A model generated the notes under the pieces. That model was not told where the DNA came from. It made no database searches and was given only the letters and a program-made list of their open reading frames with translations. From contig JACRCP010000398.1 in the NCBI GenBank assembly GCA_016218965.1, positions 1 to 43,715 of the forward strand: a stretch of 43,715 bases of DNA, given 5' to 3'. A program made the translations under genes and the position numbers. This DNA comes from Deltaproteobacteria bacterium. Its GTDB lineage: Bacteria; Myxococcota; SpSt-1050; JACRCP01. Of the stretch, positions 27,070 to 34,894 are shown piece by piece (positions within the stretch are counted from its first letter, which is position 1; each line of letters opens with the position of its first letter).

Positions 27070-28121
27070 TCTCTTCGGAATTCGCACTCGTCGAAACGAT
27101 TCGGCGTCTGGCAGGGAAGGCGCGCGCACCGGTTGCCTTGGGAATCGGCGACGATTGCGCCGTGATCGACGTGCGCCCGGGGGAAGTATTGCTGCACACC
27201 ACCGACTGCCTGGTCGAAGGCGTCCACTTCCGGCGCGAGTATTTTGCCGCCATTGACATCGGCCTAAAGGCCGTCGCCGTCAACCTCTCGGACATCGCCG
27301 CCATGGGCGGCCGCCCCGTGGCTTTTCTGCTCACGCTTGTCATCCCCGGCCGCGCCCGCGACGGGCGCGGCAACGATACCATCCAGGAAACGGGCCGCGA
27401 TGACGAACGGTACCTCCTCGACATCGTGCGCGGGGCGATCGCGTGCGGCCGGAAGTTCGGCTGCCAACTTGCCGGCGGGAACGTCTCGTCGACAAGAGGC
27501 GACGGTCTGATCGTCGACGTTTCGATGATTGGCGCCGCGAAGAAGGGCTGCGTGCTCCGGCGCTCGGGCGCAAGACCCGGCGATGTCGTCTTGGTCTCCG
27601 GCCACCCCGGCCAGTCCTCTGCCGGCCTGGCGCTGCTGAACGACTCACGACTTACGACTCACGACTCGCGACTCCGCACAGCATCCAGCATCCAGCATCC
27701 AGCATCGAGCCTGCGGGCCGCCCATCTCCGCCCACAACCCATGCTCGCCCTTGGACGATCACTCGCCGAACGCGGCCTCGCGACCGCGTGCATCGATACA
27801 AGCGACGGCCTTGTGCAGGACCTCGGCCACATCTGCGGGGAGTCCGGCGTCGGCGCCGAAATCGACGCGGCGAAGATCCCCATCTCCCGCGCGCTGCGGC
27901 GCCTCTGCTCCGAATCGCGAAAGGACCCGCTCGAATTCGCCCTCGGGGGCGGCGAGGACTACGGGCTGTTGTTCACCGTTACGGAGAAGGACTTCCCGAA
28001 GGTCAGGCGGCTGAAATCACCTGTCCCGATCACCTCCATCGGCCGGATCACACGCTCGCGCAAGGTGCGGATCACCGGCTGTGACGATCTGCGGACCTCA
28101 GGGTTCGATCATCTGAAGTAG
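27066..28121 (+). CDS. thiL: Thiamine-monophosphate kinase with in-frame repeat insertion
   Basis: A 351-residue ThiL, which phosphorylates thiamine monophosphate to thiamine diphosphate. Family features: GIGDDCAVI (about 27-35), TTDCLVEGVHF (about 45-55), VAVNLSDIAAMGGRP (about 70-84), ACIDTSDGLVQDLGHICGES (about 240-260) and GGGEDYGLLFTV near 297. Family members are usually about 320-330 residues. The excess is explained by residues 192-214 (DSRLTTHDSRLRTASSIQHP plus a few), encoded by two heptanucleotide arrays, inserted between LALLN and the conserved AHLRPQP segment. A second, less regular extra stretch (GRARDGRGNDTIQETGRDD, about 95-114) is also present. The motifs around both insertions remain intact, so the enzyme is probably active. 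ATGA overlap with the kinase gene. Confidence 0.9.
   Translation: MISSEFALVETIRRLAGKARAPVALGIGDDCAVIDVRPGEVLLHTTDCLVEGVHFRREYFAAIDIGLKAVAVNLSDIAAMGGRPVAFLLTLVIPGRARDGRGNDTIQETGRDDERYLLDIVRGAIACGRKFGCQLAGGNVSSTRGDGLIVDVSMIGAAKKGCVLRRSGARPGDVVLVSGHPGQSSAGLALLNDSRLTTHDSRLRTASSIQHPASSLRAAHLRPQPMLALGRSLAERGLATACIDTSDGLVQDLGHICGESGVGAEIDAAKIPISRALRRLCSESRKDPLEFALGGGEDYGLLFTVTEKDFPKVRRLKSPVPITSIGRITRSRKVRITGCDDLRTSGFDHLK
27640..27708 (+). repeat. Double heptanucleotide array inside thiL
   Basis: Five units (ACGACTC, ACGACTT, ACGACTC, ACGACTC, GCGACTC), a 6-bp joint CGCACA, then four units (GCATCCA three times, GCATCGA). The total is exactly 69 bp, or 23 codons, so the reading frame is kept although 7 is not a multiple of 3. 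Confidence 0.93.
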
Positions 28122-28126
28122 GTTTT

Positions 28127-29032
28127 TCACTCCAGCGCGAGCGCGATTGCGCCCATGACGCCGACGCGTTTGCCGAGTTTTGCGCGGAGAACCTTGACGC
28201 GGCGGCCGGCGATGGAGAAGCCGTACTTTTTCACGGCCTTGCGCAGTGGGACGAACAGAATCGGCCCGAGGTTGGAAAGCCCGCCGCCCACGACGATCAC
28301 CTGGGGATTCAGGATGTTGGCAAGGTTCGCAAGCCCCAGGCCCAGCCATTCGGCAAGCTCGTCGATGTCCCGCCGCGCCTTCCGGCCGGACACCCCTCCG
28401 CGCGCGATGCGTTCCGCGGCGTCCTTTGTCGTGTACCCGTGGAGCCGCCGGAACGCGGTCCCCGATGCGACCGCCTCAAGACACCCGCGGTTCCCGCAAT
28501 TGCACCTCGGGCCGCCGGGAAGAACGGTCATGTGCCCAACCTCGCCCGCCGCGCCGTCGGCGCCCCTGAACACCTCCCCGCCGAAGATGATCCCGCCGCC
28601 GATTCCCGTACTGACGGTGACGTACACCACGTCGCGGAACCCCTTGGCGGCGCCGAACCGCACCTCGGCCAACCCCGCCAGGTTGGCGTCGTTGTCCACA
28701 AGGACGGTCGTGCCGAGGCGCTCCTCGAGAATTGCACCGAGCGGGACGTTGCACCAGCGGGGCAGATTGGGCGGATCGGCTATGAGGCCGCGCGCAAAAA
28801 CCACGGGCCCGGGGGCGCCGGCCCCGACAGCCTTGAGCGCCCGCCGGCCAATCCCAGCGGCGCAAAGCGCATCGTCGACCGACCGCACGATCTCGTCAAT
28901 TACGGCGGCGGGTCCGCGCTCGGCGCCCGTGGGGACGATAACTTCCGAGATGATCCGGCCGCGCAGGTCGGCAACGGCCGTGTATATTTTTGTGCCGCCA
29001 AGATCGACCCCGACCAGTGCACTTTTTGCCAT
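28127..29032 (-). CDS. ROK-family sugar kinase (glucokinase-like)
   Basis: A 301-residue ROK protein. The N-terminal ATP site is VGVDLGGTKIYTAVAD; VLVDNDANLAGLAE (about 108-121) contains the catalytic Asp; TVSTGIGGGIIFGGEVFRG and GEVGHMTVLPGGPRCNCGNRG with the following CLE form the ROK signature and the zinc-binding His/Cys cluster. It lacks an N-terminal winged helix, so it is a kinase and not a repressor. Likely substrate is glucose or a related hexose or amino sugar. It lies 22 bp after fmdB on the same strand; its stop is 5 bp from the convergent thiL stop with no terminator between. Confidence 0.9.
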   Translation of the reverse strand: MAKSALVGVDLGGTKIYTAVADLRGRIISEVIVPTGAERGPAAVIDEIVRSVDDALCAAGIGRRALKAVGAGAPGPVVFARGLIADPPNLPRWCNVPLGAILEERLGTTVLVDNDANLAGLAEVRFGAAKGFRDVVYVTVSTGIGGGIIFGGEVFRGADGAAGEVGHMTVLPGGPRCNCGNRGCLEAVASGTAFRRLHGYTTKDAAERIARGGVSGRKARRDIDELAEWLGLGLANLANILNPQVIVVGGGLSNLGPILFVPLRKAVKKYGFSIAGRRVKVLRAKLGKRVGVMGAIALALE

Positions 29033-29054
29033 GATGAGAAGCCTGCCCGCCGTT

Positions 29055-29342
29055 CTACGCGGTTGCTTTTTTTTCCGGCTTTTTCTCTTCTTTGGGAGGA
29101 CTCTTCGGGGTTTCGGCCGAAGAACCGGACGTCGTGGACGAATCGTCCTTGTCTTTTTTGCCCTTTCGGGCGTAGTCGGTCACGTACCAGCCGGTGCCCT
29201 TGAACTGGAACCCGGCGGGCGAGATGATCCTTTTGAGTTTGCCGCCGCACGTTTCGCACTTTGTCGGCGCCTTCTCGCGGTTCCTGATGAACACCTCGGA
29301 CACCTCGTTGCACTTCTGGCACTGATACTCGAAAATCGGCAT
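29055..29342 (-). CDS. FmdB-type zinc-ribbon protein
   Basis: A 95-residue protein starting MPIFEYQCQKCNEVSEVFIR, the standard FmdB N-terminus. C8, C11, C29 and C32 form a zinc ribbon, followed by the conserved SPAGFQFKGTGWYVTDY. The C-terminal half is a low-complexity Ser/Pro/Lys/Glu tail. FmdB proteins were named from a putative formamidase regulator; their true role is unsettled. The ATG at 29342 gives the conserved N-terminus. It is the first gene of an fmdB-ROK pair. Confidence 0.92.
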   Translation of the reverse strand: MPIFEYQCQKCNEVSEVFIRNREKAPTKCETCGGKLKRIISPAGFQFKGTGWYVTDYARKGKKDKDDSSTTSGSSAETPKSPPKEEKKPEKKATA

Positions 29343-29473
29343 GCTAAAGGCTCCCGCAAACCCCCGCACAAATAACGAGTCCGCAGGCGCAGGCCCGGTT
29401 GCTCTTGCGCCGGCGGCCCCGACAGGGAGCGCCTTATACCACCGGACGCCCCGCGAGGCAACCAAACGTCACA

Positions 29474-29625
29474 GTTTTTTGCCACAGAGTGCACAGAGTT
29501 CACCGAGATTGCTTTTCTCGAACTCCTGGATTCCGGAGAGCATCGATTTCCTCTGTGATCTCTGTGCCCTCTGTGGCAAAAATTTGGTTGCGGCTCTGCC
29601 GCTCTGCGGTCTCTGTGGCTGGAAC
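29474..29625. repeat. CACAGAG/CTCTGTG inverted-repeat element, copy 1
   Basis: Left arm: 9-bp units CACAGAGTG, CACAGAGTT, CACCGAGAT (29483-29509). Right arm: CTCTGTGAT, CTCTGTGCC, CTCTGTGGC (29551-29577). TTTTTGCCACAGAG and CTCTGTGGCAAAAA extend the pairing, so about 23 bases can form a stem with one mismatch. A further CTCTGCGGT, CTCTGTGGC segment follows (29611-29619). The DNA is non-coding, between fmdB and the next plus-strand gene. Confidence 0.88.
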
Positions 29626-29667
29626 GGTTTTCGTTTCGAGCGTTCAGCAGCGGATTCAGCAGCGGAT

Positions 29668-29696
29668 TTGCCGACGGTTCCGGAGTGGTGTAGGAT
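29668..29696 (+). promoter_or_regulatory. Candidate promoter of the 29738 gene
   Basis: TTGCCG (29668-29673), a 17-bp spacer and TAGGAT (29691-29696). It is just after the inverted-repeat element and 41 bp before the start codon. Confidence 0.35.
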
Positions 29697-29737
29697 TCGC
29701 GGCGGTCGTCCTAACGGGGGACCATTCAGGAGGAAAC

Positions 29738-31486
29738 ATGCGCGTTTTTGGGATTGTGTCTTCGGCGATGGCGTTGATTCATTTGGCGGCGGGCAGCGCC
29801 GCGCTCGCGCAGACACCCGACTGGGCCCAGCCGACAGCGCCGCAGCCCGCGGTGCCGGCGGCCCCCGCTGCGCCCGCCGCACAACCCGCGCCGCAGTACC
29901 CTCCGCCGCAGTATCAGCCCGCTCCCCAGTACCAGCCCGCACAGCCAGCGCCGCAATACCAGCCCGCTCCCCAGTACCAACCCGCACAGCCGGCGCCGCA
30001 ATACCAGCCGCAGCCGCAGTATCAGCCGGTCCCGCAGCCGACACAGCCCCCCCCGCCCGCGCCCGCGATGTCACAGGGCGGAGGCGAGGACATCTACCTC
30101 GTGGACGGCACCAAGCTGACGGGCATCATCACGGAGTTCGAGGGTCTCAAGATCAAGGTCGCCACGACCTGGCGCGGCGTGACCAGCATCCAGCTCGGAC
30201 AGATGGCCAACGGATACATCATTGACGTAAACGACGTCGACAAGATCGAGTGGTACAGCCGCGACGACGAAGTCAAACGGCGCGTCCAGAAGACGATCGA
30301 TGCGCTTTCGGGCGACGAGAGCTTCTACCAGAAGCTCACCTTTGACGGACAGATGAACCTGAATTTCGACAACGATTCGGGCATGGACGGGTTCAAACAA
30401 TCGAGCAACCTGACCATCGGCCCCGGTTACGACATGAGGATGGAGCGCAAAAAATACGGTGTGTACCTGCGCGGGCGGTTCGACTACTCGTATCAGGACG
30501 GCCACTCGATCAACCTCCACGACATTGACGCATTCAGCAACCTGGGCCAGCAGGAGACGCCCGACCAGCAGCAACAGGGCGGGACCCAGCAGAAAAAAAG
30601 CGGGACCTCGATCCAGGACTTCACGCAGCAGTTCGGGTCGTTCGCCCACGCGGGCTACAAACACTACCTCTCGGGAACGCCGTACTTCGCCTTCGGCGAG
30701 TATCAGGTGGCCGAACAGTACGAAGGCTACGACATCCCGTGGATGCGCATTCTCGCGGGCGTCGGCTGGGGCCGCATCAACAACATCGCGGCGGTCGCGC
30801 AGGTGAAACAGATCGAGAAATACCTTCTGCAGAGCGGCGTCATCAAGAAGGAGTTCACGCGCAAGACCCAGCGAAAACTGTACTTCGTGTTCGAGCAGAC
30901 GACCAACTCGCAGGCGATCGTGCAGAAGGTGATCGAGATCCTCCGCGAGGACGGCTACATCGAGAAGGGCAAGGACCTGGCCATTGACCAGGCGTTCACG
31001 ATCGCGCAGATCATTGACGACGCGTTCAAGTTCAGGCAGGACGGTCTCGAGGCCAAGGGAGGGTTCCTCTACGACCTCACGAACCCGCAGATCCCCACCT
31101 CGAGCATCGCGGACCACCCGGGCGCCCTTTACGCCAGTCTCGAGTGGGACCACCCGGTCAACGACAGGGTACAGTTTACGCAGATCGGGACGATGGGGTT
31201 CACACTCATAGGCGGGACCGGCGACCTGGCGCTGCTCGTGTCCTCGATCCTCGACTACAAGTACAGCAAGGAGCTCACACTTCAGGCGGGAAACACGCTC
31301 GTGTTCCTGAAGGCCGGCGACAACAACGTCATTGACATCATTTCCGGGACGGCCCGGTACTTCATTGCGGAGAACGTGGACATCAACGCCCAGCTCACGA
31401 ACACGCTCGGGAACATCACTCCGGCCGAGTCGATACAGTTCATGTTGAACCTTTCGTACGTGGTCCCGATGGCGCAGGGGTTCTAG
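29738..31486 (+). CDS. Outer-membrane/periplasmic protein with PAPQYQ repeats
   Basis: A 582-residue exported protein. AGGAGG (29728-29733) fixes the ATG at 29738, which begins a signal peptide (1-25, ending AALAQ). Residues about 27-108 are Pro/Gln/Ala/Tyr-rich and contain a 15-residue tandem repeat (PAPQYQPAPQYQPAQ, about two copies). Then a short domain (about 110-165, IYLVDGTKLTGIITEFEGLK) resembles a small beta-barrel, and the remaining 400 residues look like beta strands with many aromatics, consistent with an outer-membrane barrel; the last residue is Phe. It shares its Pro-rich design and a PDWAQP-like start with the 15047 protein. Function unknown. Confidence 0.8.
   Translation: MRVFGIVSSAMALIHLAAGSAALAQTPDWAQPTAPQPAVPAAPAAPAAQPAPQYPPPQYQPAPQYQPAQPAPQYQPAPQYQPAQPAPQYQPQPQYQPVPQPTQPPPPAPAMSQGGGEDIYLVDGTKLTGIITEFEGLKIKVATTWRGVTSIQLGQMANGYIIDVNDVDKIEWYSRDDEVKRRVQKTIDALSGDESFYQKLTFDGQMNLNFDNDSGMDGFKQSSNLTIGPGYDMRMERKKYGVYLRGRFDYSYQDGHSINLHDIDAFSNLGQQETPDQQQQGGTQQKKSGTSIQDFTQQFGSFAHAGYKHYLSGTPYFAFGEYQVAEQYEGYDIPWMRILAGVGWGRINNIAAVAQVKQIEKYLLQSGVIKKEFTRKTQRKLYFVFEQTTNSQAIVQKVIEILREDGYIEKGKDLAIDQAFTIAQIIDDAFKFRQDGLEAKGGFLYDLTNPQIPTSSIADHPGALYASLEWDHPVNDRVQFTQIGTMGFTLIGGTGDLALLVSSILDYKYSKELTLQAGNTLVFLKAGDNNVIDIISGTARYFIAENVDINAQLTNTLGNITPAESIQFMLNLSYVVPMAQGF
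29907..30010 (+). repeat. Coding tandem repeat, 45-bp unit
   Basis: About two copies of a 45-bp unit encode PAPQYQPAPQYQPAQ. Unlike the heptamer arrays its length is a multiple of three, so unit changes would not break the frame. Confidence 0.75.
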
Positions 31487-31490
31487 GAAA

Positions 31491-31518
31491 GGCGTGAGGC
31501 ATGAGGCGCGAGGCGGAA
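31491..31518. repeat. Heptanucleotide array after the 29738 gene
   Basis: Four units GGCGTGA, GGCATGA, GGCGCGA, GGCGGAA start 4 bp past the stop codon. The same unit family, inverted, fills the gap at 15023-15043. Confidence 0.75.
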
Positions 31519-31571
31519 GGAAGGCGGGCGTGCCGCGCCGAAGCGCGAAGCGCGAAGGCAGGGAGGTCGGG

Positions 31572-32612
31572 ATGAGTCGTGTTGCATTGACACTGGTGGT
31601 GATACTGGCTCTGGTCGGATGCGCGGCGGAGTCGGGGACGGTGCGGGTTGACAGCCCAGGGTCTGGTTTGCCGGCGGCCCCGTCGGCGGCCGGGCCGGGG
31701 TTTGCGTTCAAGGGCGAGCGCGTCGCCGTGGCAATACCGGCGTTCAAAAACGTCACCGGCAGGCCCGAGGTCGAGTGGTTCGGGCTTGCGATGGCCGAGA
31801 CGCTCACGTCTAAGCTCGGGAACGTCGCGAGGCTCAAGGTGATAGAGCGGAACCGGATGGACGAGATTCTCAAAGAGATGGCGCTGGCGCAGAGCGGGCT
31901 TGTGGAGGCGAAGTTCATGGAATTCGGGAAGATGGCCGGGGCGCAGAACCTCATCATCGGATCGTTCCAGGCGATTGGCGACAAGGATGCAATGATGGTC
32001 AAGGTGACCGCGCGCGCCGTCGACACGGTGACCGGCGTCGTGGTGCAGGGCCAGGGGATAGACGCGCAGGGAAGTTTCAAAGACATCTTCGCCCTTCAGG
32101 ACAGGCTGGCAGAGAGCATCACCGCGACACTTCGAGTCGAGGTCACGCCCGACGAGAAAAAGCGCGTGACCGCGAAAGAAACGTCTTCGGTCGCGGCGTA
32201 CGAGATTTACTGGCTGGCGCGGGCCGAGGGCGACCCCGCACGGAAGATCACGCTTCTTCGCAAGGCGGTCGAGATGGATTCCGGTTATGCGCTTGCGCAC
32301 CTCAACCTCGCGGGCGTGCTCTTCGCGATGACAATGAACCAGCCCGACAACCCCGAGGTCGAAAGACACGCGATCGAGGCGGCAAGGCTGGACGGCACGC
32401 TCGCCGAGGCGTACAACGTGGCCGGCACGTACTACGACCGCCTCGCGTTTGCGCAGAACAAGGCGGGAAGCCCCGCGGCAAAACAGACCGCGGCCCGCGC
32501 GATTGAGAACTACAAAAGGTTCGTCCAGATGAAGACCGACAGCGACTCGGTCTTCTTCAAGGGCCAGGTCGAAAGAGCAAAAAGAAAGATCGACGAACTT
32601 TCGAGAATTTAG
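31572..32612 (+). CDS. CsgG-like lipoprotein with TPR-like C-terminus
   Basis: A 346-residue protein. The signal peptide ends in ALVGC (Cys about residue 18). Residues about 45-190 match the CsgG/curli-secretion type domain: VAVAIPAFKNVTGRPEVEWF, then AETLTSKLGNVARLKVIERN, then QNLIIGSFQAIGDKDAMMVK. The C-terminal third has helical pairs like TPR units (SGYALAHLNLAGVLFAMTMN and LAEAYNVAGTYYDRLAF). GGGAGG at 31561 sets the ATG at 31572; a longer frame would begin in a heptamer array. CsgG-type domains occur in outer-membrane assembly lipoproteins, so it may help build a surface structure with the upstream outer-membrane protein. Confidence 0.8.
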   Translation: MSRVALTLVVILALVGCAAESGTVRVDSPGSGLPAAPSAAGPGFAFKGERVAVAIPAFKNVTGRPEVEWFGLAMAETLTSKLGNVARLKVIERNRMDEILKEMALAQSGLVEAKFMEFGKMAGAQNLIIGSFQAIGDKDAMMVKVTARAVDTVTGVVVQGQGIDAQGSFKDIFALQDRLAESITATLRVEVTPDEKKRVTAKETSSVAAYEIYWLARAEGDPARKITLLRKAVEMDSGYALAHLNLAGVLFAMTMNQPDNPEVERHAIEAARLDGTLAEAYNVAGTYYDRLAFAQNKAGSPAAKQTAARAIENYKRFVQMKTDSDSVFFKGQVERAKRKIDELSRI

Positions 32613-32635
32613 AGAGGACAATATCAGATTTCAGC

Positions 32636-32849
32636 CACAGAGAACACAGAGTGCACAGAGGGAATCCACGCGCCCGGGCAAGAATCCCGGCCGCGGTTTC
32701 TGTACCGTTTTCGTGCCAATCAAAAAGTCCTCTCTGTTCATTTCCCATGCCGAAAACCGTGTTGCCGCGGAAAGATTTTCTCTGTGGCCTCTGTGACCTC
32801 TGTGGCAAAAAAGTCTGGTTGCGGCTCTGCGGTGCTGTGATCTCTGTGG
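32636..32849. repeat. CACAGAG/CTCTGTG inverted-repeat element, copy 2
   Basis: Left arm: CACAGAGAA, CACAGAGTG, CACAGAGGG (32636-32662). Right arm: CTCTGTGGC, CTCTGTGAC, CTCTGTGGC (32780-32806), then AAAAAA and TGGTTGCGGCTCTGC, the same sequence that follows the right arm in copy 1. The central part, about 120 bp, is unrelated to copy 1. The element lies in the gap between the CsgG-like and 8-Cys genes. Confidence 0.85.
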
Positions 32850-32896
32850 CTAGTCCGGGTTCGTGAGTTTACGCCTCGTGCCTTGTGGAGGTTTGG

Positions 32897-33178
32897 ATGC
32901 CCGAATGTCATTCATGCGGCCAGCCGATTGACCCGCTCACCAAAGTCGGAATCCGCGACGACTGCGCAAAGTGCCACCGCGACCTCCACGTCTGCAAGAA
33001 CTGCCGCTTCTGGGACTCCTCGGCCCACAACCAGTGCCGTGAGCCGCAGGCCGAGTACGTCCCCGACCGCGAAAAGTCGAACTTCTGCACGTTCTTCACC
33101 CCCGGCGCCGGGCAAAAAAAGATGTCCCGCTCCGCCGCCGAAGCCAAAAAGAAACTCGACGCGCTGTTCAAGAAATGA
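32897..33178 (+). CDS. Small 8-cysteine zinc-ribbon-like protein
   Basis: A 93-residue protein with eight Cys at residues 4, 7, 23, 26, 33, 36, 47 and 64. The first four form two CxxC pairs typical of a zinc ribbon; CKNCRFWDSSAHNQCREP with a later NFC forms a second possible site. The tail is basic (KKKLDALFKK). GGAGG (32887-32891) precedes the ATG at 32897. No catalytic domain is visible; probably a metal-binding adaptor or nucleic-acid-binding protein. It lies between a repeat element and the accessory region. Confidence 0.75.
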   Translation: MPECHSCGQPIDPLTKVGIRDDCAKCHRDLHVCKNCRFWDSSAHNQCREPQAEYVPDREKSNFCTFFTPGAGQKKMSRSAAEAKKKLDALFKK

Positions 33179-33247
33179 CCGGTCAACCTCACCCCCGTCC
33201 CCTCTCCATCTGGTGGAGAGGGGCGCTGCCACACCCCCCGTTCCGCG

Positions 33248-33275
33248 TACGCCGTACCCCGTAACCGTTACCCCG
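33248..33275. repeat. Heptanucleotide array, TACCCCG unit
   Basis: Four units TACGCCG, TACCCCG, TAACCGT, TACCCCG. Just upstream (about 33187-33206) is CTCACCCCCGTCCCCTCTCC, a short motif that is partly repeated near 36671. Confidence 0.65.
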
Positions 33276-33283
33276 GTGTCCTC

Positions 33284-34126
33284 GCGTGCCCCCGCGTCAC
33301 ACCCCGTGCGGCCGTTGCAACATCGCCGCCGGCCTCGCCTGAACAAACCAAAAGAAATCAACGTATTCCTCCGCGGCACGCCGGTTGCTTCTTTCCCGCG
33401 GCGAAGGAGGCAAAACCGGTGTCAGGTTCGCTCCACACGGAAAACTTCGACACGCCCCACCTCGGGGCGGCGATGCTCGCGGCCGCCCTCTTTCTTGCGG
33501 CGACCGTTCCCGCCCACGCGCAGACGGTTGTCCCGCCGCCGGCCGAGCAGCCCGCGCAACCGACGACTGCCGCACCCGTCTCCGAACCGACGCTCGTCCC
33601 CGTCGTTCCGCGACACCCTTCTCTCATGGACGAGCCGTTGTACCTGCGTGAGGAAACGCGCAGATGGTACGGGTACCATAACTTGCTGGTGATCGCGGGT
33701 TCGTTGGTGGTTGCCGGGTTGGTCGGTGTTGCCGGCCACGGCGGCCCCGCATTTGTCGTCGGTGCGGCCGGGATCTACCTTGGGCCGCCAACGGTCCACT
33801 GGGCGCACGGAAACGCGGGCAAGGGTTTCGCAAGCCTGGGCGTCGGAGTCGGCGGCGCGATGCTTTTTGGCATGGCCGGAGCGTTCATCAAGTGTTCGGG
33901 CGACGCATGTGAGGGCGAGTCGGGTGGTTTCGGGTTCGGGACGGGGTTCCTGCTGGGTGCCGCCGTGTCCACGGCGGGATACATCATATTCGACGTCGGC
34001 TTTCTCGCATACGACGAGCCACGCCCGGACCCAAAACGCGCTGCGCCAACGTCTTCTTTTCGCATCGTCCCCAAGGTCTGGGTGGCGCAGAACCAAACGA
34101 CGTTCGGGGTGTCGGGGGAGTTCTGA
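33284..34126 (+). repeat. Duplicated unit A, copy 1 (leader plus gene)
   Basis: This segment and 34895-35720 align along their whole length, including about 125 bp of leader (GCGTGCCCC, GCGTCACAC, GCACG/CCGGTTGCTTC and GCGAAGGAGG are shared). A complete gene with its upstream region was duplicated. The vapBC module lies between the copies. Confidence 0.8.
33419..34126 (+). CDS. Envelope protein, duplicated family A (copy 1)
   Basis: A 235-residue protein starting with GTG, eight bases after GGAGG (33406-33410). A signal-like hydrophobic segment (about 18-36, ending AHAQ) is followed by a Pro-rich linker (38-70), a conserved EPLYLREETRRWYGYHN motif (about 73-89), then several Gly-rich hydrophobic segments (IAGSLVVAGLVGV, AGIYLGPPTVHWAHGNAG, GVGVGGAMLFGMAG) likely embedded in a membrane, and a C-terminus SFRIVPKVWVAQNQTTFGVS. 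The paralog at 35031 shares all these features. The HGN and GPPxVH motifs are the most constant. No known family recognised. Confidence 0.75.
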   Translation: MSGSLHTENFDTPHLGAAMLAAALFLAATVPAHAQTVVPPPAEQPAQPTTAAPVSEPTLVPVVPRHPSLMDEPLYLREETRRWYGYHNLLVIAGSLVVAGLVGVAGHGGPAFVVGAAGIYLGPPTVHWAHGNAGKGFASLGVGVGGAMLFGMAGAFIKCSGDACEGESGGFGFGTGFLLGAAVSTAGYIIFDVGFLAYDEPRPDPKRAAPTSSFRIVPKVWVAQNQTTFGVSGEF

Positions 34127-34191
34127 GGGCTCCGGGACGGCGCGCACCGGTCCTTCGTCGAGTTTCGGAGCCTCTGCGAGGGGCGCCCAAG

Positions 34192-34220
34192 TTGACCACG
34201 TCTGTTGACCATAGTATCCT
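34192..34220 (+). promoter_or_regulatory. vapBC promoter with possible operator repeat
   Basis: TTGACC (34192-34197), a 17-bp spacer and TATCCT (34215-34220). GTTGACCA occurs twice, at 34191 and 34204, 13 bp apart and spanning the promoter, a plausible site for self-repression by the antitoxin complex. Confidence 0.5.
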
Positions 34221-34243
34221 TGAAACTGGGAACGGAGGTGCGA

Positions 34244-34492
34244 ATGAGGGAAGTCACACTTGGTGTATCGGAATTCAAGGCCACCTGTCTGAGCGTCCTG
34301 AAAAACGTCAGGAGAACCGGAAGGCGGGTGCTGATTACCCGCCGGGGCGAGGCAATTGCCATGGTCTGCCCGCCGCCGCCGGCTCCCAAAAAGGCTTCGT
34401 GGCTCGGGTCCTTCGGCGGATCGGCGTCGATCTGCGGAGACATCGTTTCGCCCGCCGCCGGTGAGCACGACTGGGAGGTTGAAACCGGATGA
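34244..34492 (+). CDS. Phd/YefM-type antitoxin (VapB partner)
   Basis: An 82-residue protein. The N-terminal part MREVTLGVSEFKATCLSVLK and RVLITRRGEAIAMVCPPP fits the Phd/YefM DNA-binding fold, common in antitoxins paired with PIN toxins. The C-terminal 30 residues (SFGGSASICGDIVSPAAGEH on) are likely the toxin-neutralising tail. ACGGAGGTG precedes the ATG at 34244; an upstream in-frame TTG would put the ribosome site inside the gene. The stop overlaps the toxin start by ATGA. It should bind the toxin and repress the shared promoter. Confidence 0.85.
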   Translation: MREVTLGVSEFKATCLSVLKNVRRTGRRVLITRRGEAIAMVCPPPPAPKKASWLGSFGGSASICGDIVSPAAGEHDWEVETG

Positions 34493-34887
34493 AGTTCCTT
34501 CTCGACACGCACATCTGGCTCTGGAGCCTGATTGATCCCGGCCGGCTTGCCCCGAAGGTCGCACGTGAGATCGAGCACCCGGAGAACGAGTTGTGGCTGT
34601 CTCCGATCAGCGTGTGGGAGTTTCTTGTTCTTGTCGAGAAAAAGCGTCTGGCGGTAGACCGCGAGCCCGAGGCATGGCTCCGGCAGGTCTTTGATCGGGC
34701 ACCCCTGATAGAAGCGCCCGTCAACACCGAGGTTGCCATTGCAACGCGCGACATCGGCCTCCCGCACCGGGACCCGGCAGACCGCTTCATCGCCGCGACA
34801 GCCCGGGTATTCGGCCTGATGCTCGTCACCGCCGACGAGCGCATGTTTGCGCCCAAAGGCGTGCGGGTGCTGAAAAACAAAGGGTGA
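34489..34887 (+). CDS. VapC-type PIN-domain toxin ribonuclease
   Basis: A 132-residue PIN domain, the full normal length. The acidic metal-binding residues are D6 (MKFLLDTHIWLW), E44 (ISVWEF), D95/D98 (HRDPADRF) and D116 (TADERM), so the active site appears complete. The DTHIWLW and LPHRDPADR motifs place it in the VapC group that pairs with Phd-like antitoxins. It would cleave RNA, often tRNA or rRNA, when freed from antitoxin. It sits between the two copies of envelope gene A, 7 bp before the second copy's leader begins. Confidence 0.93.
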   Translation: MKFLLDTHIWLWSLIDPGRLAPKVAREIEHPENELWLSPISVWEFLVLVEKKRLAVDREPEAWLRQVFDRAPLIEAPVNTEVAIATRDIGLPHRDPADRFIAATARVFGLMLVTADERMFAPKGVRVLKNKG

Positions 34888-34894
34888 GCATCCC

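Noticed and set aside
30071..32086. Long minus-strand open frame across the 29738 and CsgG-like genes
   Set aside because: It spans two plus-strand genes and their intergenic heptamer array and has no ribosome site or recognisable domain.
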